A stretch of DNA of 64,000 nucleotides from Acanthopleura granulata. Lineage: Eukaryota; Mollusca; Polyplacophora; Chitonida; Chitonidae. Made by a program: the position numbers and the translations under genes. The DNA is taken from NCBI GenBank assembly GCA_016165875.1, contig JABBOT010000005.1:1321823-1385822 (forward strand), in the 5' to 3' direction. Shown one piece after another: positions 24,695 through 36,129 of this stretch (within the stretch, counting starts at the first letter, position 1; every line of letters begins with the position of its first letter). The notes under the pieces were generated by a model. It was given only the letters and a program-made list of their open reading frames with translations. It made no database searches and was not told the origin of the DNA.

Positions 24695-26128
24695 TAGGTT
24701 TATATCCATTGGGTACACAGGTATACGTCTGTAAAACCTATCCCTGGTAACGTTTGTTTTATCTTATTTCAACAAACCCTTCCGTTACTTATTAATTATA
24801 GCACATTATTTATTTTACCCTTTGATTCACTCTGCTATTACGCTCAGTAAGCATGTTATTGTGCTCATTAGTCATTTTATTGTTGCCTCATCAAATACAC
24901 ATCACTGACTAAAGCCAATCTCTCCTCAACCGTTTCTCGGCTTAGAACTACTGATTATTGCAGCAATAATAACATGCTTATGGTTGGGGTGAGGTTGCCT
25001 TTAGTCAGTCATGTAACTCCTGCTCAGCAAGCCCAAGCGCCATTCCAGGGCAGCAAATTACATTACATTACATGTAGCACACAATTATGTTATGCCGATG
25101 CCCGGCTTCCAATGGCCACTTAATGTAGATAATGGCGCAAACTGCCTATTGAATGCACCTATTCTACATCCAACGCTTACAACGGCCCACACTGCGTATT
25201 TTATGCACTCATACTACAGCCGGCGCCCAGTTTTCAAATGTCATTGAATGTGGACAACGCTTCAGACTTTATATTGCATGCACTTATAACCGACACTCAG
25301 GTTTCAGTGGGATCACAAATGCGGAGACTGCATAATGCATGCACTTTATATCACAGTCGACGCCCGGCTTGCTACTGTCGGTGAGTTTGCATATGATGAA
25401 CTTCATTTGTATATGTCATTGTCTTTTCATGCTTGTATAAGGGAGAGAAGAAATCTCTGGCATCCACGTGTATGTGTCTCCTTGTTTCCGAAGACACTTC
25501 CCCCCCCCCCAACCCACTGCCGTTTTTAAGCAACTTCACACTTATGGGATGTATTGTTAAGTGTTGTATTCGTAAAATGGCGTGCAACGTATGCAGAATT
25601 ACGAAATGATGACGTTATAAGTTTTCGCTCTTGCATGTCCTACCTTTAATATTCTGTCGCAGATTATTAATGTATTAGTGTTAAATGAAGCTAATTACTC
25701 GATCTTATCCGGATTGTTACATCATCCATTCACGGAAATAGGGATTTGCTCGTATATTGTTGTCTCATCCAATCTCTTTACGTAACATGTGGCTAAAATT
25801 ACATCATTTATTGCATGACCCGTTTTGCATGTCGGAATTTTTTTTCGTGTAGCCTACATCAGCAAAAATGGGCACACAGGTTGCCTTGAGCCACGAATCA
25901 GTAATGAGCTTGTCAGCATGTGAGGTTGAAATGAGACTCTCAGCGGCAATCCATCTTTGACGTCTGCCCTTTATCACCCTTTCATAACCGTGCCCCCAGA
26001 GAACAGGGCATACAATCAACACCGCAAGGTCGTGAAAGAAACAATACAAGACTCCTTATTTTTGAAATAGTTTATCATGATGGGCAGAGAATATTTTTCG
26101 TGTATATATATAACCTCTATTCGCCGTT
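24695..26128. other. About 1.4 kb present only in unit 2
   Basis: Bounded by sequence that is adjacent in unit 1 (near 7,731-7,735). Holds diverged tandem copies of about 90 bp (25,090-25,380), each with 'cgcccggcttcc'-like and 'gcatgcactt'-like blocks, and a run of C at 25,501. No ORF of note. Whether it was inserted here or lost from unit 1 cannot be told. Confidence 0.7.
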
Positions 26129-26242
26129 AGTTTGTTATGTACACAAGTAACAAAAAAACAATAACCAGTTTGCGGTCGCAAGCTACCTGGCATATGTATT
26201 TTTACAAAATGCAGAAGATCGCTAACATCATTAACAGAGTTG

Positions 26243-26430
26243 GTCCCATCGGTTGCCTAATGATTCGAGCGTCAGCCTCGGGATCGAGAGAACCGGGATG
26301 AATCGCAAGTCAGATCATACCTAAGGCTTGAGGCCTACTTGTTGCTACCTCACTTGGTGCTCAGCACTGAGAGGTTAGAGCAAAGAAACTTGTTTTGACA
26401 TGATGTTCTGGTGGACTCGCCCTGCCACAA
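26243..26430 (+). repeat. tRNA-like SINE R3, unit-2 copy
   Basis: Counterpart of 7,830-8,090 but missing the central 'gtcagtataatgtgac' part: it goes from 'gcaaagaaac' straight to 'ttgttttgacatgatg'. Confidence 0.7.
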
Positions 26431-27109
26431 AACTCATGGTATACACATCCATTCTTAGGACTCCTTCGTAGTCATATAACTGAAAAATGTTTGAGTATGA
26501 CTTAAAAAAGTCATGCATACTCATCGCAGCTAAAAATGCAAAATACAAAACCTTGATTAACATCATTAACATTTTCTGAGATATATATAAATGCTTAATT
26601 TAGTCCATCTGAATGTTGTCATCAGCTGTGAAAGTATAGGTTTTCTTTTTACAAAGACACCATGTTTGCCACAATCATTATCCCTGTAATAAATATACAA
26701 GACAGTAAATTAAATTCTCGGGATTATAGCTTCGTAGAAAGTATTGGTAACTAATTCGGTTTAGATTCACATATTAGCGGCTTCTTCTGCATACATTTCC
26801 GATTCCTCTCGATGAGAACATACTCGCATGCGTGTTATGTGCGACGCCCAATACAACAGCAAACATGTCGTGCTTGCCTGGCTTTTGTTGATGTTCGGCC
26901 AAGATCTTATTCGATAGCATCAGGGAAGGCCATGCCCTTCGTTTTTTACAGGCTTACTGGCCGATGGTATAAAACATACCGTAGCTACTATACATTTCTA
27001 CAGACAGTTTTCTAAATTAAATATCTGTATGCACTTTTTACACCTTTCTAGATTATGTGACCAACATAAGACAACAAGTATAACCAAAGTTATTTCACAA
27101 GAGGAGCCT

Positions 27110-27530
27110 ATATACAGACCTAAACGCCCGTAGACATGTTATGGCGTGCTTGGCAACTTCATAAATCACCTTTCAGTCTGGAATTCTTACGAGACCGTTG
27201 GATACGCCATTTTAGAGAAACCCGAACCACGATGTCACTCACAGATAGCTGACGCTTTTCAGCATTAGAGGTGAGATACTCCTTTGTGTGCGGAGTACGT
27301 TCCTCTTTATTATTACAATCGAGCATCACGCATTGTGGCCTCCTGTTTGAGACTTTAGAGAGATATATTCAACTGCAGCTTTCTCTCGGAAAATTGCCTT
27401 AAAGTATTTCAGAATTATCTCGTAATCACAAGGAAAACAGCTGATTTAACACTACCTCTACATGGTAAAAATGTGAACTAGGAACAGGCGACGTCACAGC
27501 CGGAACAGATGTCTTCACGGATGGCAGAAA
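27110..27530. repeat. Dispersed repeat R4, unit-2 copy
   Basis: More complete than the unit-1 copy at its left end, where it shares 'tctggaattct' and 'gatacgccattttagaga' with 51,240-51,330. Confidence 0.55.
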
Positions 27531-27984
27531 TCCAGGTCAAAGTGAACCACCAAGAGGTGGACGACCAGTGGTCTCCCACAAGTGACGTACAGATATTCAC
27601 ATCATAATGATGGAAGACAAGTGGTCTCCTATAAGTCACGTAAAGATATGCAGACCATATTGGAGGAAGACAAGTGCTCTTCCACAGGTGACCTACAGAT
27701 ATACACATCATATTGGTTGAAGACTAGTTGTCTCCCACGCGTGACGCAAAGATATACACACCACATTGGTGTTCTAACCCACCTGGTTCGCGAGATGTGC
27801 ACAGTGGTCCAAGACCCGCTCCACTTACTGAGTGATATCAGCCTGTTACGTAGGAAGAGTATAGTACATGTACACCTACGATGTCTCGTATGGGGCAAAA
27901 CTTCCAGACCGTGGTTTGACGTGTAGAGGGCTAAGCCACAAGGTTGTGGTTTCGTGTTCGAATCGAGCTACCGCACCCTGAGGT

Positions 27985-28345
27985 TTTATTAAAGCACACA
28001 GATTTGTCAGTGTATGGTGCAATGAGGTGGTCAAAGTCACGTTATTTTTCGGGTACAAAGCTTGTAAGGTATCTGGTTTAGTGAGATGGGTAGTCATAGA
28101 GTTTGTCAGTATTAGGTGCATTTTGGTGGTTAGGGTTTGTCAAGCATTTGATGCGGTGAAGTGGTTGAAGTAAGCGGGTTTGTCAGGCTTTTGGTGCGGT
28201 GAGGTCGTTAGTCAGAGGGTTTGTCACGTGTTTGGTGCGGTGCGATGGTTAAAGTCAGAGGGTTTGTTAGGTATTTGGTTTGGTGCGTTCGTTTAAGTCA
28301 GTGATGATTTGTTAGGTGTTAGCCTCGGAGTGGTGGTTAAACTTT
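27985..28345 (+). repeat. About 43-bp minisatellite, roughly 8 copies
   Basis: Unit-2 counterpart of 10,120-10,990, same unit, fewer and more diverged copies. Confidence 0.8.
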
Positions 28346-29139
28346 TTTCCATCTATGAACCTGATTGTATATGAAACACGGTATGGGTGTGTCTTTACGT
28401 GTAGATGTATTGCGCTTTTGTTCATACAAGATAAAATTCAAAGCGACAAACTGTAACCCGTCATACGCGTGGGGAGCTTTTTTAGTGCCAGGTGTGGAGA
28501 ACCAATTAATTATTCGCGCAACAAAGACAGAAGGCCCTAACAACCTGAAATTTTCCATCACGCAAAATGAATGAGAGATTTATGGGGTCACACCCGTGTC
28601 TCATTTTACATGCTCTGATTACTGTACCTTAAAACAGATATTTGAACTGACACAGGTATATCCCTGACTCTCTTTGAAAAAGGTGGTCAGGAGCACACAG
28701 CTTTGGTCCGTTTTGTTACAGGCGGAAAGGAGGTTTACGAGTTCGCCATTACAAGCTTGCTGCAGTTGCCTGTCTGAGACCAAGTAGTGAAGATATCCTG
28801 ATATTCAACGGTAAGAGAAAAAAAAAAAGAGGCCAACTGCCTCGTCCTACTGTTGACAATCACTTATTCTGATTCCGTGAATGCGTGAATAACCAATCAT
28901 TTGGTCACAGATCTGTCAGGCAATCGGCGCTGTACAACAGACATCTCTTAGTAAACCATCCAGGACCGATATTAGATAATTTTTTTTTATTTGCTCCCCA
29001 CCGAGTCGGTTTCTCCAGTGTAGGGACTTATGTGTGGCAGGGAGGGGAACTGAATTATCTCTGTCCGGACGAAGGTTAATTCGTCAATAAAATATTAACT
29101 GTATAGCTGTTACAGCTGTATAAAATACCGTCTCCGAAG

Positions 29140-29820
29140 TTCGTATTGCCATTAAGGTCATCTATCTATCGGCCGTTGAAAACCATTCGTCTTTCATCCA
29201 CATGGTGTGCTTATCTGTACGTCACAGGTCGGACAGTACGTCAGTACCTTGTCAAATAGCGGTGGTTCACCCCGGGCACTCCGGTGTGTGTATACACTGA
29301 CCGCCAGTGTATAGAAATGGACAAATCTTGAGTATGGCTTTAGGCAACAATGAAATGAATGAATTACAAATCTTATTTGACATTTTTGATTTTGTGCATG
29401 GGAATATGTGTCGTGATTATGTCAGAAAAGTGACTTCAGTAGCCATACCGAGAATGATCTTATCCGGGTGTTGGGTTTTGGCAACCACCTCTGGTTTGGC
29501 GGACTGGGAATTTGTAGCTTTCCCCGATCTCATTGCCTACGGGGTCTTGGTGACAAGTCATCGACGACGGTCGTATGGCCGTTTGCATTGTGTAACGTTC
29601 TGTGAGAACCGCTCGTCGTCCACCAATATGGTACACTTATCTGTACGTCACTTGTGGGGAAGTTGGTCAGCAACTTGCCCAAGGTCGCAGGATTACGCCG
29701 GGCACTTCCGTTTTCCGCAAACCCATGAATGTGACCATCATCGTATAAGTGAAATATTCTTGAGTTTGGCGTTGACCACCATGAATAAATAAATAAATAA
29801 ATAAATGAATAAATAAATGT
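29140..29820 (+). repeat. Two R2 repeats in tandem
   Basis: A first R2 copy (29,140-29,360) matches unit 1 near 13,060. A second copy with a clear R1-type tail ('cgtataagtgaaatattctt') ends in (aaat)n at 29,785-29,820. The open frames across 29,307-29,871 fall in these repeats. Confidence 0.65.
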
Positions 29821-30314
29821 AACATTCAGATTCATAGAGCGCCTGCGCGTGGAAACGTGGGTTTGACACATATATTATATAAGTGCTTTATACGTGACAT
29901 TTTGTCGTGAACTCTCAGACATCTAGTTGTTATTAGATCTCGAATCATTTTAGAGGCTGGACATCGAGATCTAACAGGGAGTTATCATCCGGAATACTTT
30001 CTGACATGAGAAAACTGATGGCAGCTTGTATTTGGCACGGAGCATTCTTTTATATAGTCGTTTGGCACCGGTGTAGCCAGTGTTAACGGATTACACCCGA
30101 AATGAGGCATAACAATATATCCATATTTACTATCTTACTTTCTTTCATATCCGAGTCTGAATCTTACTCCCAGGGGGAAAAAACAACTATCCATCGAAAA
30201 GACATTAAAAATAGAAAACTGTTCAAGCATGTATTTTCGTTTCCATAGACAGCAAGTGTACTGTGATATATGCAGTCAACAGTACTCGTCATTTTCAGTT
30301 ATTCTTTCATAAAA

Positions 30315-30660
30315 AAACATTTAAAGTTGTTATCCACTATGCAGTCATCAGTGTATGTCATTATCAGCGCATACGTTATCATCAGCGCATACGCCATCAT
30401 CAGTGCATACGTCATCAGTGCGTACTTCATCATCAGCTCATACGCCATCATCAGTGCATACGTCATCAGTGCGTACTTCATCATCAGCTCATACGCCATC
30501 ACCAGTGCGCACGTTATCATCAGCTCATACGTCATCATTTATTATGCCTTTATTAGCACACAACAGACATTCAATCATCGTGTCGTCATCAACACATGCA
30601 CACGTCACTCTTCCATTATCACGTCATTACGTAATAACTAACATTACCGTCAATTATCCT
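30315..30660 (+). repeat. catcatcagtgcatacgt array, downstream of the epoxide hydrolase
   Basis: Array of 15-18 bp units with flanks 'acatttaaagttgttatcca' at the left and 'ttagcacacaacagacattc' at the right. All frames on both strands are open through much of it because the unit length is a multiple of three; these are not genes. Confidence 0.9.
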
Positions 30661-30811
30661 GTCACACGTCATGTTCCATTATTTCGTCATCACCACTGCA
30701 CACGTTATTAAGTGTTACTTATATATCTAATCGACATTACACATATGTTACGTGCAAGTATCCCGTCATCGACATTAAACACATGTGGTCATAATTCTTT
30801 TGACAAAAACA

Positions 30812-31074
30812 CTACTTCCTAGCAAGAAAATCGTTAATATGACTGTTCACGGCCTCTGGTTGGTCCATCTGCACCCAATGGCTGGCGCCCTTAATAATTT
30901 TAACGTCCAGTTTGGGTACGTAGGGAGCGGCTAGTTGAACTAGGCCAATGTCCAGGAACTGGTCCGCGTCTCCCCAGAGGATAAGTGTAGGACACGTGAC
31001 CTCGTCAGATGCCGTTATGATACGGCGTGTCCGCGTCATTGCCCGGATGTAGTTGATGGGGGAAGTGAAGGCAC
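30812..31074 (-). CDS. Epoxide hydrolase exon 6 (acid, His, stop)
   Basis: Encodes [30 protein letters not shown] with Asp300, and [15 protein letters not shown] with His328, ending FLARK and TAG at 30,812-30,814. Acceptor CTGCAG. Confidence 0.93.
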
Positions 31075-34000
31075 CTGCAGGTAAACAAGGGGCAAAAATC
31101 TCACCATCTCAAACAATAAATTTAATCAATGAAACAATAAATTTAATCAAACATTTAAAGTTGTTATCCATTAGGCAGTCATCAGTGTATACGTTATCAT
31201 CAGAGCATACGCCATCATCAGTGCATACGTCATCAGTGCGTACTTCATCATCAGCTCACACGTCATCACCAGAGCATGTCATCATCAGTGCACACGTCAT
31301 CATCAGTGCATACGTCATCATCAGTGCATACGTCATCATCAGCTCATACATTATCATTAGCTCATACATTATCATTAGCTCATACGCCATCATCAGTACA
31401 TATATCATCATCAGCTCATATGTCATCAGTTATTATGTCTTTATTAGCACACAACAGACATTCAATCATGGTGTCGTCATCAACACATGCACACGTCACT
31501 CTTCCATTATCACGTCATCACTCACATTACCGATTTTAAATAAACCACTGTGTATGATTTGAGTGAAAGCATTAATGGTGACATAACTGATCAAGAGAAA
31601 TGAATCAATTCTTCGACTCGCGGAAAACGTCTGTGGCGATACTTACAATGAGCAAAATTCACTGACACTAAACCTGAGCCCGCTGAATGAAAACGTATGT
31701 ACTTATTGGTAAGCATCCAGTGTATACTAAAGCATGTTTTTGTATACTTGAAAAAGAATTAAACACATGGCAATGTTGAGAATGAATGATATAGGATTAG
31801 CGCCATTTTGACAATATTGTAATCATATCGCCACCTCGAGGAACACCTGTGCAAGAAATCGACACAGGTTTGCATGGCTCTGTCAAAAGGCAAATTCGGC
31901 AGGGAGAGGATGAGACCATTCAACAGAAATGAAATCGTTGACGAAAACAGGGTTCAGTGTCAGTAGTAGATTCTGGATACACGAGGCCAAAAAGCAGGCA
32001 CCTTCCTTAAATCCGAGAAATAAGTATACAAATAATAAATGAATTAAATAATTCAGTGTAAGGACCCATTAACCAATTAATTAATCAATTATGTTTCAAG
32101 GGGTTCACTGGATTCCCTTTGGGTCGCCTTTTACCTTTCGACGAAAAGACATATTTATACGCCTCCACATCTTCCTTGCTCATTTTGCCGGATTTCACAC
32201 CTGCCCGACGTCCCAAAAAGATCCGGTTCAAAAATTTCATGTCGTCCGCGCGGTAGAGGAACTCTGGCAGATATGGTAATTGGAAGAGAAACATATACCT
32301 GAACAGAAGGTAAACCAAATATATGACATGGGCATTGCCAATATTACCCACAAAAAAATCGATGGAAATAACGAAATATTTGGACGGATTTGTGCAGGTA
32401 ATACATAGGGTCTTCAAACGCATCGCCTATTACCTATGCAAAACATCAATTCACAACACCAGGAAATGGCGATCTCACCTGATCGAATCCAGTCCCGGTC
32501 ATATCTATATGAATGGGAATTCCCAGGCGTGCTGTGCTCTGTATGATTCTTCACATAATCTTGGCTGGTATGTGAAACCACATTGGAACTGCTAAGTCAT
32601 TCGATCAATAAATCAGCTTGAACATTTCATTTTTTTTTTTTTTTGCGTTCATGTCATGTATATGCAGTACGATCCCCAAAAGCCTGGCAAGAATCAAGAC
32701 AGTGGAATTATTACGTAACGATTTGTCCTAAAAATCCACTGATGCGAATCTAATCTCATCACATCCTATAAGCTAGTGAACTTTTTACATTAATAAGTCA
32801 GCGAATAGGCCAAATCAAATGTAGAATCAGCAAGCTAATTTGCATACCAGGATTTTCGGAACTGGGCCCATGTGGATATCAGATAGGGCAGGAAAGTACT
32901 TGGATGGGGAGCATTCATGATGACCAATTTGTCCACTACATTCGGGTACTTCATTGCCACACCCCAACAGGTGACGCCGCCCCAGTCGTGACCAACCAGA
33001 ATACATCTGTTATAACCTAGAACAAGAAGAAAACCGTTTGTCAATCTATGCCAGGAATTGAGCTATTTTAACCAGCTGATAGATTTATCAATAATCTGCA
33101 AATATTTTTGATACTAACGTAATATAAGCAGTAACATCGCTTTGAAGACACAGTGATTTGCAGGCAAAAAAATATATCGAAAAATGTAGCATGTTTCATC
33201 AACGAAATAAACCCCAATGTTGTATCACGATGATGTTTCTTGCAGCAGGCCATTCCTTATAGTGTTGCTTCACTGAAAAGTAATTATCAAAGACATCAGA
33301 CTAAAACACCACCATCCATACACACCCAGACACTGTATACTGACACCTGGTCGACAGGTTCTTAGCCCATTAGGACACTGTATAGTCACACCTGGCCGAC
33401 AAGTTCTTAGCCCATTAGGACACCCTATACTGACACCTGGCTGACAGGTTCTTAGCCTATTAGGACACTGTATACTGACACCTGGCCGACAGGTTCCTAG
33501 CCCATTCGGACACTGTATACTGACACCTGGCCGACAGGTTCCTAGCCCATTCGGACACTGTATACTGACATCTGGCCGACAGGTTCCTAGTCCATTAGGA
33601 CACTGTACACTGACACTTGGCCAAGAGGTTCTTAGCTCATTAGGACACTGTAAACCGACACCTAGCCGACAGGTTATTAACCGATTAGGACACTGTATAA
33701 TGACACCTGGCCGACAGGTTCTTAGCCTACACTCTTTTACTGATTACCATCAAGACGCTGATCTTGAGGGTGTCTCTGAATAGAACCCTGTGTGCCGCTT
33801 GAGGATTTTTACCGTATCTTGGGGACTTGTCAGGCAGACCGCACAGTCCTATGTTCTTTGAAGACTAGCTGCCTTCTCCAGTATGGCCGACAAAGGCTGT
33901 ATATACGTCACACGTGCAGAAATCCGTCAGTAATTTGCCAAATGCCGATGGTTCACCATGACCACTCCGGTTTCCTTCAACCATTAAACTCACCGCATCA

Positions 34001-35451
34001 GATATTTGAAAGAGTAATCATCAATCAATCTAAATAAAGGCTATATCGTCAGTGAAGTTACAGTACTGTCAGCTGTTCCTTGAAGATTGATAAGCGCACG
34101 TAAGGATTAAGTGGGTCAATAAGCAGGTCTGTACGTTTACTCACCAAGAGCTGGAATGAGCTGGCTGACATCGTCCACGAGTTTATCCACCTTGTAGCTC
34201 AGGACTCCCCTGGGTTTGCTTGATGTGTTGTATCCTCTCTGGTCAATGGCGACTACCCTGAAATGGTACAGTTTTGACTCAGATACAGAAAAACAACTAG
34301 TACTCAACCGTTTCAAAAACACATTTGACAAAGCAGACCTCGATGAAAAAATGACACGATGATGTTACCGTCGTCTTGCCCTCAGTCCCACGTTACCTAA
34401 ACGGTACACTTACACATTCGCTTAAAAACTACCAAATCTGTACATCTGGCACTTGTGTATGCGTATCACACGCTCATTTGAGTATGTTGGTGGTGAGATA
34501 CCCTATTACCTAAGGCACATTGTCGTAATTACCTGTCATTACCTGTAATTCCTCTTGAACTCTTTGATCTGGTGTCTCCATGAATACCAGAATTCGGGAA
34601 ATCCGTGAACAAACACCATGAGGGGTTTACCTTCACTCCCAGCGACCACGTAATGGATCTTCACATCCTGCCAATCCAAATAAAACGGTTGAAGAAAAAA
34701 CTTATTCATTTATTTATTTATTTATTATTTAAAGATTTTTCACTTTCACGATGGCAGTCAGTTTTATGGGTGGGGGACATCGGAGTGCACAGCGTAAACT
34801 ACTGACCTTTGGCAATTTAATGACGAACTTCTTCTCCTGTGACATAATGACAAGCACACTGTATGGCTGGTTGGAAGACAAGTGGTCTTCAATGTACGTT
34901 AAACTATGCAAACGGTCATATGAGTTTTATCAACACCTTATTGTCACATATGAGTTTTATCAACACCTTATTGTCACATATGAGTTTTATCAACACCTTA
35001 TTGTCACATATGAGTTTTATCAACACCTTATTGTCACCAAGTCCCTTGAGTAGTGAAGGGAAAGAAATATACAAATCTCCTCTCCACGCCCGGGAGAGGA
35101 TTGAGCTCGTATGTCATGTGCCCATGTGACTGAAAAACATACAGCTTTAACCGCTCGGCCACCACCCACCCAAAAACTGAAATCAGACAGCGAATTCGCA
35201 AAACAAGGGAGGTCACTCTTTGAAACAATTCGCACCTTGACCTGGGCCAACTTATGTTCTCCGTATTCCGGATCTTCCAGACATTCCGGTTTTTTGTCAC
35301 GCCTCTTCGTGTGCAGAATCGCCCCTCTCGATCTTACGAGAGAGAACAAGGCCACAGACACAACGGGAACTGCATACATACACCCGAGGACATACGCCAT
35401 GAGACGGCGTACTATGACCCAACGCATTACCGTCCTCAACAAAACGCCCAT
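30812..35451 (-). CDS. EPHX4: Epoxide hydrolase, alpha/beta-hydrolase fold, EPHX4/EPHX3-like, 6 exons, 349 aa
   Basis: Gene-level entry. Family enzymes add water to epoxides through an Asp ester intermediate, usually at the ER membrane. Six exons (216, 125, 113, 169, 164, 263 nt) sum to 1,050 nt, giving 349 residues and TAG. Seen: hydrophobic N-terminal anchor at about residues 14-40; oxyanion-hole HGFP at 93-96; D-x-R-G-Y at 119-123; nucleophile Asp162 in GHDWGG; lid with FQLPYLPEF and Tyr-Val-Phe-Ser; acid Asp300 in LWGDAD; catalytic His328 in SHW. The length is close to vertebrate EPHX4 (about 360). All catalytic residues are present, so the gene looks functional. It lies upstream of SLC6-B on the same strand; its unit-1 twin is ruined. 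EPHX3 or an invertebrate-specific member is equally possible. Confidence 0.93.
31145..31535 (+). repeat. Second catcatcagtgcatacgt array, in epoxide hydrolase intron 5
   Basis: Carries the same left flank ('acatttaaagttgttatcca') and right flank ('ttagcacacaacagacattc', 'cacgtcactcttccattatc') as the array at 30,315-30,660. Array plus flanks therefore exist on both sides of the last exon. Long open frames here are repeat artefacts. Confidence 0.88.
32135..32298 (-). CDS. Epoxide hydrolase exon 5 (lid domain)
   Basis: Encodes [20 protein letters not shown] and continues to [14 protein letters not shown]. Lid tyrosines lie in this exon. Acceptor TTCAG, donor GTAAAA. Confidence 0.9.
32848..33016 (-). 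CDS. Epoxide hydrolase exon 4 (nucleophile)
   Basis: Encodes [20 protein letters not shown], with catalytic Asp162 in GHDWGG, then [19 protein letters not shown] and the start of the lid. Acceptor TCTAG, donor GTATGC. Confidence 0.93.
33329..33729 (+). repeat. 45-bp minisatellite, about 9 copies, epoxide hydrolase intron 3
   Basis: Unit begins 'gacactgtatactgacacct' and continues 'ggccgacaggttcctagccc'. Copies are 85-95 percent alike by eye. Non-coding. Confidence 0.92.
33860..34040 (+). repeat. Dispersed repeat R2 in epoxide hydrolase intron 3
   Basis: R2 blocks ('acgtcacacgtgcagaaatc', 'aatttgccaaatgccgatgg', 'ccggtttccttcaac') in forward orientation with a weak tail. Confidence 0.55.
34145..34257 (-). 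CDS. Epoxide hydrolase exon 3
   Basis: Encodes [20 protein letters not shown], then [17 protein letters not shown]. Contains the family D-x-R-G-Y motif. Acceptor TTCAG, donor GTGAGT. Confidence 0.92.
34543..34667 (-). CDS. Epoxide hydrolase exon 2 (oxyanion-hole region)
   Basis: Encodes [20 protein letters not shown], then [21 protein letters not shown] forms the oxyanion hole. Acceptor GGCAG, donor GTAATG. Confidence 0.92.
34705..34910 (-). repeat. R2 repeat, reverse, with (attt)n tail
   Basis: Reverse-oriented copy with 'tttatttatttatttatt' at its left, then reversed R2 blocks ('tttggcaatttaatgacgaa', 'agacaagtggtcttcaatgt'). Confidence 0.6.
34917..35036 (+). repeat. Four perfect 30-bp tandem copies
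   Basis: Unit starts 'catatgagttttatcaacac' and ends 'cttattgtca'; four exact copies in epoxide hydrolase intron 1. The perfect identity suggests very recent expansion. Confidence 0.95.
35236..35451 (-). CDS. Epoxide hydrolase exon 1 (membrane anchor)
   Basis: Residues 1-72: ATG, basic start, hydrophobic segment from about residue 14 to 40, then a basic stretch HTKRRDKK and [11 protein letters not shown]. The donor taken is GTGCGA, which gives phase 0 into the next exon; a GTCAAG six bases earlier is a weaker alternative. Confidence 0.82.
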
Positions 35452-36120
35452 GTTGTTGTTGAACTGCAGATCTGTTCACAATCACGACTGCAAGTAGTTC
35501 AGGTTAAACCTACCGGTACTTGAGAGTGTTAAATATAATGGCAGTCCTGTATCGACTCTTACATGAACAGCAACAAGAAGTCACTCGAACAAAGAGTTGG
35601 GTTAACAAAGCACACAACCATTCAGGAACTCGCTCAGTGACACGGTTCAGCATGCCAAGGCCAACCTGGTCACAACGAGCTAGTCGTGTGTTTCCGGCAA
35701 AGATCGCCGGCGTAGCCCATATGATCATCGCAGGTGACTTCGCATTGACACTGTGCAGAGCTTTTATATGCCTACATGTGGTAGGTTACAGTTGGTAGGT
35801 TACAGATGATATGCTGTTTACAGGGTAGGCCTATAGTAAACCAAGCTCCCCCCTCCCCACCTCCACTCTTACGCATGCTAATAGTCTAGGTTTGCAGGAT
35901 GCCCTATATTGCAACTGTTGTCTAGCTTTGCACGATGCCCTATATTGCAACTGCAGTCTAGGTTTGCACTATGCCCTATATGACAGCTGTAGCGTAAATG
36001 CATTTACCGCAAAAAAGGGCTTATATGAACGGGTTTATAATGAAAGACATCAATTTACTAATTCCGGGATAAAATCAAAATATAGAGTTGCAAAAAACAC
36101 ATAAACAAACGCCAGGACAA
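35452..36120. other. Upstream region of the epoxide hydrolase
   Basis: Would hold its promoter or 5' non-coding exon; no TATA-like element in a convincing place. 35,885-35,998 has three imperfect copies of about 48 bp sharing 'atgccctatattgcaactg'. Open frames on both strands over 35,510-35,798 have no family motif. Confidence 0.45.
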
Positions 36121-36129
36121 GAAAGCGAA

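Larger units (their letters stand above)
22160..34370. repeat. Second copy of a duplicated two-gene block
   Basis: Collinear with 1-14,920 apart from indels: SLC6 exons 7-8 with introns (very high identity), exon 2, the R3 SINE, R4, the 43-bp minisatellite, R2 and microsatellite arrays, then epoxide hydrolase exons. Main differences: a loss of about 5.1 kb near 23,760, about 1.4 kb extra at 24,695-26,128, and loss of exon 1 near 27,770. Confidence 0.92.

Noticed and set aside
30263..31562. Long Ser/His/Ile-rich open frames on both strands (up to 169 codons)
   Set aside because: They lie in the catcatcagtgcatacgt arrays, where a unit length divisible by three keeps every frame open; different frames give equally long ORFs.
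33329..33729. CRISPR-like array
   Set aside because: Units are contiguous with no unique spacers, and the setting is a eukaryotic intron; it is a minisatellite. The same holds for the arrays at 10,120, 34,917 and 40,137.
35034..35300. Second open frame overlapping epoxide hydrolase exon 1
   Set aside because: The chosen frame gives a membrane anchor and joins exon 2 in phase with a total length divisible by three; the other has no such partner.
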